A stretch of 64,000 bases of DNA, from contig JANZNS010000003.1 of assembly GCA_025153445.1 (NCBI GenBank), forward strand, positions 496,001 to 560,000, in the 5' to 3' direction. The notes beneath the pieces were generated by a model. The model was not told the origin of the DNA. It searched no databases and saw nothing but the letters and a program-made list of their open reading frames with translations. Position numbers and translations under genes: made by a program. This document shows positions 59,398-64,000 of the stretch, piece after piece. The DNA comes from Marinobacter sp. BGYM27 (lineage in GTDB: Bacteria > Pseudomonadota > Gammaproteobacteria > Pseudomonadales > Oleiphilaceae). Position 1 is the stretch's first letter. The number at the start of each line of letters is the position of its first letter.

Positions 59398-59700
59398 CTA
59401 AACCACTGCCTCAAACCCTTCGAATACCGGTGGCCCAAGGTAAATATCCTTGTTCGGACTGGCGTTGGCGTGCGCCTTTTTGAACGCATCAGACTTGGTC
59501 CATTTCTCGAACGCGGACTTTGATTCCCAAACCGTATGGGAGGCAAACAGGGTGTGGTCCTCGTGAGTCGGCCCCTGCAGCAGGTTAAAACTCCTGAAAC
59601 CAGGGACTTCCTCAAGGTAGGTCTCCCGATCACACCATATCTGAATGAACGTCTTTTCCTTTCCCAGCGCGATGCGAAAACGGTTCATGGCTATGTACAT
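59398..59700 (-). CDS. antibiotic biosynthesis monooxygenase-domain protein
   Basis: A 100-residue ABM-domain protein, with NRFRIALGKEKTFIQIWCDRE, the central PGFRSFNLLQGPTHEDHTLFASHTVWES, and FEKWTKSDAFKKAHA, as in IsdG/HmoA-like proteins. Relatives degrade haem or act on small quinoid substrates; N6 of IsdG-type is matched by the N in AMNRF, but no haem-iron ligand is obvious. AAGGAG lies nine bases before the ATG at 59700. Transcribed alone. Confidence 0.8.
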   Translation of the reverse strand: MYIAMNRFRIALGKEKTFIQIWCDRETYLEEVPGFRSFNLLQGPTHEDHTLFASHTVWESKSAFEKWTKSDAFKKAHANASPNKDIYLGPPVFEGFEAVV

Positions 59701-59924
59701 ACTCGACAGCTCCTTTTTATTGACGTTCCTTCGTTAAACGCCGTAACGACCGGCGTTGAATCCTGAATCCGGATAACCGGTATCCTCCTGATATTAATTA
59801 TTTGCGCTCATGCCGGAAAGTGACGTTATCTTCAGGCAAAATCCATTGACTGATCGATAACGCACTGTAACCGCTCTTTCTGGTATGACAGGCTGATTCC
59901 GATATCGATCCCTGAGAACCAACA

Positions 59925-60854
59925 ATGGATTGCCCAGACATGCCCGACATTATTCTTCACCACTATGCCCTCTCGCCCTTTTCAGAAAAAATCCGCGTCA
60001 TGCTCGGTTACACCGGTTTGCCTTGGCAGTCGGTTATCGTCCGGGAAATGCCTCCCCGACCGGAACTGGAAGTGCTGACAGGTGGCTACCGCAAAATCCC
60101 GGTGATGCAGATCGGCGCGGACATTTTCTGCGATACCCGGGCAATAAGTGCAGAGATCGCGCGCATCAGCGGCAAACCGGAACTGGCGTTGGAAAATAAT
60201 CCTGACGAGGTACAGCAGTTTGTGACTGAAGTGGATCTGGATATCTTTCTTGCGTGCATTATCGCGTTCAGCGGCCCGGGTATGTTGGTCAAACTGGTCA
60301 AGGAAACGTCTCTGATGAACACCTTCCGTTTCCTGCGGGACCGGATCGATATGGGCCGGCGCTCGCGGGTAAAAGCCCTGCCGCCCAAGGCAGCAAAAGA
60401 AAAAGTCTTGCGCCACATTGATCGTATGGAACACATGCTCAGCCATGACTTCCTGTTCGGCGACAGCCCCTGTATCGCGGATTTCTCGGCCTACCACAGC
60501 CTCTGGTATGTGTGCGATATCGCCAACAAGCCGGTGCTCGCGAAAGCACCACGGGTGAACGCGTGGATGGACAGAATGCGGGCATTAAACCGCATTCAGC
60601 CACAGAATATCAGTGCCGGGGACGCTCTCAATACGGCGCACCAGGCAGAGCCGCGACCTGTCCGGAAGCCGTTGTCCGCTCACGCATCGGAGCAAAACGT
60701 GCGGATTACGCCGGATGACTACGGTCGAGTGCCGGTTATTGGCGAACTGATCGCCGAGGACGATAACGGCTGGATCGTCGCCCGCAACGACCGCGCAGTG
60801 GGTCTGGTACACGTCCATCTGCCCAGGCAGGGCTTTTCGCTAAAACACCTGTAA
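59925..60854 (+). CDS. glutathione S-transferase family protein
   Basis: A 309-residue protein. Residues 7-80 are a thioredoxin-like GST N-domain (ILHHYALSPFSEKIRVMLGYTGLPW, RKIPVMQIGADIFCDTRAIS), followed by a helical C-domain (about 95-215). About 80 further residues form a beta-rich extension (ITPDDYGRVPVIGELIAED, GWIVARNDRAVGLVHVHLPRQGF) beyond a normal GST. The glutathione site appears to use Ser in SPFSEK. Substrate is unknown. The start at 59925 lacks a good ribosome site; ATG at 59940 is the alternative. Confidence 0.82.
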   Translation: MDCPDMPDIILHHYALSPFSEKIRVMLGYTGLPWQSVIVREMPPRPELEVLTGGYRKIPVMQIGADIFCDTRAISAEIARISGKPELALENNPDEVQQFVTEVDLDIFLACIIAFSGPGMLVKLVKETSLMNTFRFLRDRIDMGRRSRVKALPPKAAKEKVLRHIDRMEHMLSHDFLFGDSPCIADFSAYHSLWYVCDIANKPVLAKAPRVNAWMDRMRALNRIQPQNISAGDALNTAHQAEPRPVRKPLSAHASEQNVRITPDDYGRVPVIGELIAEDDNGWIVARNDRAVGLVHVHLPRQGFSLKHL

Positions 60855-60944
60855 ACTTCCGTTATCTGAATTAAAAGCCAAACCTCGCTCTCAGCCCACC
60901 GGCTTGGGAGCGGGGCAGGAATAAAAGAAAAAGAAGGACCTTCA

Positions 60945-63743
60945 ATGCGTGCGCTTTCGCTGATAATGCTGGCCAGTCTGCCTGCGGCCGGGTGGAGCTA
61001 TACTCTGGTTTCGCCGAACCCGACGGTGGTGCCCCACGACCAGCCCTATTTCACATCAGACATCCGTAACACCGAGCTGATCTACACCGAGAAAAACAAG
61101 CCGTTTGCGGAGCACGTGGCGGGGCTGGAGCTGTATCTCCAACCGGTCTATGAAGCCAGTTTTGGCTTTGAAATGAGCGAGCAACTCTCGGTAGGTCTTA
61201 TCTCGGACTTCAACCAGATCGCCAACGGCTTCTCGACCCAGTTTCCGGTCAACCGTCAGATCAACTACGTGGGTGGCGCGTTGCAGGTGGATTATTTCAC
61301 TACCACCTCCTGGCTCGACACGCTGATCTATCACGAGACCGCGCACAACTATCAGATCAATCCCCGAAACAATCCCGTCTCAAGCACGCTCTATGAGTGG
61401 TTCGGTGTCGGCTCGGTCATCACGCCGCTGATTCCGGCCATCACTCCCAACCTGTTTGAGTCATCGTTTATTCTTGAAGGCAATGCGGTGCTGAATGAAT
61501 CCTGGCACGGCAACGGCGGCCGTTTGTACAACGGGCGTATGACGGCAATGACCCTGCAACAGGCCGAAAAGGGCGAGCTGACAGCCGGGTTGCTTTACAA
61601 CGTACCATTGCGTTTCCCTTACGGCGAACGGCCCTATGTACTCGGTGGTCATTACCAGTACTTTCTGGCTGAAAGGTTTGGCCTGGGTACAACAAACCGA
61701 TACTTCTTCAACCGGTCCGCTTACTGGTACTGGCCGTTCATGGTCAACACACCAACCCTCGACACTTTTGATTTCCATTTCGACACGACCATTGCCAAGT
61801 GGTCTGCGACCATGGCTAAAAGAGCGCAGGGGCTGGTAAAGGCAGAGGGCGAACCCGTCGGCTCATCCCAATACGCGCTGCCCTTGAGCAGTGACGCTGA
61901 GGAGATCTTTTTCCTGACCAGCCCGACCGGCGTCCGGGCGCCGGAGCTCGTCCGGATCGACAAACAAACCGGCGACATTACCCGCAAGCGGGTGGAGTAT
62001 CCGTCTGGCAAGCTGGTCAAACAGAATGGCAGCATCTACTCCGTCTCCGGTCGCCCCGTGTCGCCCTGGCGCATCTATCAGGGACTGTTTGATGACGATG
62101 CCGTGCTGGTAGAAGGCACCGAGGGGCGCATTGTGCAGGGCACGCTCAGCGATGGCCGCAGTGTGTATTTCGACGTGTCCTCGTCCTACAGTGAACCGCA
62201 GCTGTATGTGGGAGATACGTTCTACGGCGAGGTCAATTCATCCGTTTTGATCGGGCCGGACGATGCGCTCTACTATTTCCGTCAGGATGGCCGCCAGCGC
62301 ACGCTCTACCGCAATCGGGATCCGTTGTTCAGTATTGAGGGCTACTATGGCCTGGTTGAAGATGTCGACTCGGAGGGCCGTGTTTACTTTGTCGCCAACA
62401 CCGATCTTGGCTCAGGGCTGTTCCGTTTTGATGGTACAGGCATCGAACAGGTCTCCCCTGCAGACAATATCGCTGAGGCCCGATTGATCAATGATGAAAC
62501 CTTGCTGGTAAAAGCGGTAAGCGCCGACGATTACTATTACGTTTATCAGCCGGTTCAGGTGGTCGACGGCGGGCCTGCCTCAACACATTTGTTCTGGGAT
62601 GCCTCCGCCAACGACAGTAAAGACGATACCGCGACCTCATCGGCGAGTAACGATGTCCCGGCAATCGAAAGCGACACGCCACAACCGGCACCGCCGATTG
62701 ACCCCGTCGCCCTTGATCTCGACGAACCCTACAACGCGTTGCTCGGCCTGCGTTATCGCGGCAGCGATCTCTCGCTGTTCACCCTGACACGTGACAACAA
62801 TAACGGTGAGGACGACACCACGCTGGGCTATAGCCTGTTCGTCGAGTTCGCCGATCCACTGACCCAGAACTCGGTGTCGCTGTTTGCGCTTCGAGACGAG
62901 GACTGGTCCCAACTGGCGGGCCTGTCCTACGTTAATCGCCAGTATTTTGTGCTGGCCGGCATCAAGGCCTATGGCGTGATGGCAGAGGATCTCGACGAAC
63001 TCCTGCCCCCCGATGAATCGCGTGGTTTTGGCATGAGCGCCGAGTTGCGCCTGCCTTTTCTGGAAGCCGGCTACTGGTACGGCGAGCTGGGCGCATTCCA
63101 TTATCTGGACTACCGGGAACTCGAACGCGAGCCGACAGGCCTGCAGCTCAATCTGAGCCGCATCACCCGCTTTGGGCACAGTCTGTATCCCAACAGTTTG
63201 TTTGCGGCCGAAGGCTTCGCGGTGGAAGATCGGGGAGACACCACGTCCGGCGGTAGCCTGGAGTTATCGACCGACTTTCCCTACGAGTTTTACGCCGGCG
63301 TCAGCGGCAAGTATGCCCGTAGCAGTGCCGATACGGTGAGCCAGTTCGAACGTCGCGGTGTGTATCTGGAAAACACGCCGGATCTCCTGAATGACGACCC
63401 GAGTATGGTGGTCATTCCGGGGCTGAATGGCGAAACCTATGCCCGGGAAGCCGCCTACGGCGAAGTGTATCTGTCCAAGGTCTTCAACTTCGACGCCTAC
63501 GCCTTCAAGTTCCCGCTGTCCCTGCGCCGGGAAGCACTCAAATTGCGCTATCGCCGGGTCGACATCCGCGACCCCTCACGCATCGGGGACGGCAGCTTCA
63601 ATCAGTACGGGCTTGGCATCACCTTTGATGTGGTCGGCCTGAACATATTGCCGTTCCAGTTTGAAGCAGAATACGTTCACAACGATGAGACTGCGCTGGC
63701 CGACAGTGATGTGATTGAAGCGAGGGTGTTGGTGGCGTTCTGA
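60945..63743 (+). CDS. exported HExxH metalloprotease-like protein with C-terminal beta-barrel
   Basis: I do not recognise this 932-residue protein as a named family. It has a signal peptide (about 1-18). Residues 20-290 contain a zinc motif H130-E-T-A-H134 (LIYHETAHNYQ) with a likely third ligand E178 (FILEGNAVLNES), the gluzincin layout. Residues about 300-565 show repeated short strands with Asp/Gly turns, as in a beta-propeller (ELVRIDKQTGDITRK, EDVDSEGRVYFVANTDLGSG). A low-complexity linker (about 572-615, rich in Asp, Ser, Thr and Pro) leads to a region of alternating strands (620-932) ending in VLVAF, typical of an outer-membrane barrel. Likely anchored in the outer membrane with its protease domain on one side. 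A strong terminator follows. Confidence 0.7.
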   Translation: MRALSLIMLASLPAAGWSYTLVSPNPTVVPHDQPYFTSDIRNTELIYTEKNKPFAEHVAGLELYLQPVYEASFGFEMSEQLSVGLISDFNQIANGFSTQFPVNRQINYVGGALQVDYFTTTSWLDTLIYHETAHNYQINPRNNPVSSTLYEWFGVGSVITPLIPAITPNLFESSFILEGNAVLNESWHGNGGRLYNGRMTAMTLQQAEKGELTAGLLYNVPLRFPYGERPYVLGGHYQYFLAERFGLGTTNRYFFNRSAYWYWPFMVNTPTLDTFDFHFDTTIAKWSATMAKRAQGLVKAEGEPVGSSQYALPLSSDAEEIFFLTSPTGVRAPELVRIDKQTGDITRKRVEYPSGKLVKQNGSIYSVSGRPVSPWRIYQGLFDDDAVLVEGTEGRIVQGTLSDGRSVYFDVSSSYSEPQLYVGDTFYGEVNSSVLIGPDDALYYFRQDGRQRTLYRNRDPLFSIEGYYGLVEDVDSEGRVYFVANTDLGSGLFRFDGTGIEQVSPADNIAEARLINDETLLVKAVSADDYYYVYQPVQVVDGGPASTHLFWDASANDSKDDTATSSASNDVPAIESDTPQPAPPIDPVALDLDEPYNALLGLRYRGSDLSLFTLTRDNNNGEDDTTLGYSLFVEFADPLTQNSVSLFALRDEDWSQLAGLSYVNRQYFVLAGIKAYGVMAEDLDELLPPDESRGFGMSAELRLPFLEAGYWYGELGAFHYLDYRELEREPTGLQLNLSRITRFGHSLYPNSLFAAEGFAVEDRGDTTSGGSLELSTDFPYEFYAGVSGKYARSSADTVSQFERRGVYLENTPDLLNDDPSMVVIPGLNGETYAREAAYGEVYLSKVFNFDAYAFKFPLSLRREALKLRYRRVDIRDPSRIGDGSFNQYGLGITFDVVGLNILPFQFEAEYVHNDETALADSDVIEARVLVAF

Positions 63744-63757
63744 TATTGCCGCCCCAC

Positions 63758-63786
63758 AAAAAGCCCTCGCGCTGGCGAGGGCTTTT
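63758..63786. terminator. bidirectional terminator
   Basis: AAAAAGCCCTCGC (63758-63770) pairs with GCGAGGGCTTTT (63775-63786) around GCTG. It ends both the large exported-protein gene and the convergent LpoB-like gene. Confidence 0.88.
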
Positions 63787-63854
63787 GGTTGCTCCAGGAC
63801 GATTGACGATATGTCACCTGACGCCCTGTTGGAGCATCCGTTTACCAGGTCCGT

Positions 63855-64000
63855 TTACCAGGACACCGCATCATTCGAGCCGCGTTTGATAATCGGGGTT
63901 TCGTTTTCCCAAACGGCCAGCCCGCTGGTCAAATCCGTCATGGAGAGCTGGAAGTAGTATTCCACTTGCTGCTCATCCTCTACCTTGTGATTGCGCTGGA
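63855..64000 (-). CDS. LpoB-like penicillin-binding protein activator, C-terminal part
   Basis: A frame on the minus strand is open from the window end and stops at 63855-63857 (TAA), giving the last 48 codons of a gene. The text EYYFQLSMTDLTSGLAVWEN and ETPIIKRGSNDAV SW resembles the end of LpoB, the outer-membrane lipoprotein that activates PBP1b. The N-terminal lipobox and most of the domain lie outside. The family call rests on this short piece only. Confidence 0.55.
   Translation of the reverse strand, partial: QRNHKVEDEQQVEYYFQLSMTDLTSGLAVWENETPIIKRGSNDAVSW

Noticed and set aside
1-64000. tRNA, rRNA, CRISPR, prophage or IS elements
   Set aside because: No cloverleaf ends, repeat-spacer arrays, transposase or phage genes were seen; gene content is consistently chromosomal.

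Overview
The window is a 64 kb stretch of chromosome from a Gram-negative gammaproteobacterium, most like marine hydrocarbon degraders of the Oceanospirillales/Pseudomonadales (Alcanivorax- or Marinobacter-like). The evidence is a GC-rich coding style, an AlkB alkane hydroxylase beside a GntR regulator, a Cti cis/trans fatty-acid isomerase, a glucosylglycerate compatible-solute cluster, a CsrB/Rsm-type small RNA, and the gene order tkt-epd-pgk-fba beside an ArsR/methyltransferase regulator and metK, which is familiar from pseudomonads. No rRNA, tRNA, IS element, prophage or CRISPR array was seen. Genus assignment is inference only.

Layout. 0-6 kb: end of panE, a strong candidate CsrA/RsmA-sequestering sRNA, a secreted ComEA-like protein, an EamA exporter, glyoxalase I, a Kef-type K+/H+ antiporter and a PEP-CTERM protein behind a sigma-54-type promoter. 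6-9 kb: alkB and a divergent FadR-type regulator with a matching operator between them. 9-15 kb: a solute-binding protein, a DUF6160-like surface protein, and a three-gene unit for making and re-using glucosylglycerate. 15-19 kb: a membrane flippase-like protein overlapping a two-domain protein in which a catalytically dead metallophosphoesterase is fused to a GT4 glycosyltransferase. 19-25 kb: TudS-like DUF523/DUF1722 protein, DUF481 outer-membrane protein, trhO, a membrane-anchored DsbA-like protein, nitronate monooxygenase, cbpA-cbpM. 25-31 kb: tkt, epd, pgk, fba on the minus strand. 31-36 kb: regulator-metK-ahcY-metF, the S-adenosylmethionine cycle. 36-38 kb: a polar amino-acid ABC transporter. 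38-50 kb: DUF2505, bioA, rsmE, an RND efflux pair, DUF445, an HDOD signalling protein and a YihY-family protein. 50-54 kb: a small secreted protein, cti, a FrnE-like DsbA and a PaiB-like protein. 54-58.5 kb: tatABC followed by a Tat-exported PhoX phosphatase and a second PEP-CTERM protein. 58.5-64 kb: acetyltransferase, ABM-domain protein, GST, a large HExxH/beta-barrel protein, and the end of an LpoB-like gene.

How the parts fit. Several units concern the cell envelope and osmotic or solvent stress: AlkB (membrane), Cti (membrane lipids), glucosylglycerate, the Kef antiporter, RND efflux, and the flippase/glycosyltransferase pair. The SAM-cycle operon regenerates methyl donor, and its regulator carries a SAM/SAH-binding-type domain, suggesting feedback through an inverted repeat in the shared tkt/regulator promoter. 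The Tat operon sits directly upstream of a Tat substrate. The least explained items are the pseudo-phosphoesterase/glycosyltransferase fusion (16.4-18.7 kb) and the HExxH/propeller/barrel protein (60.9-63.7 kb). The best RNA find is the sRNA at about 0.38-0.56 kb.
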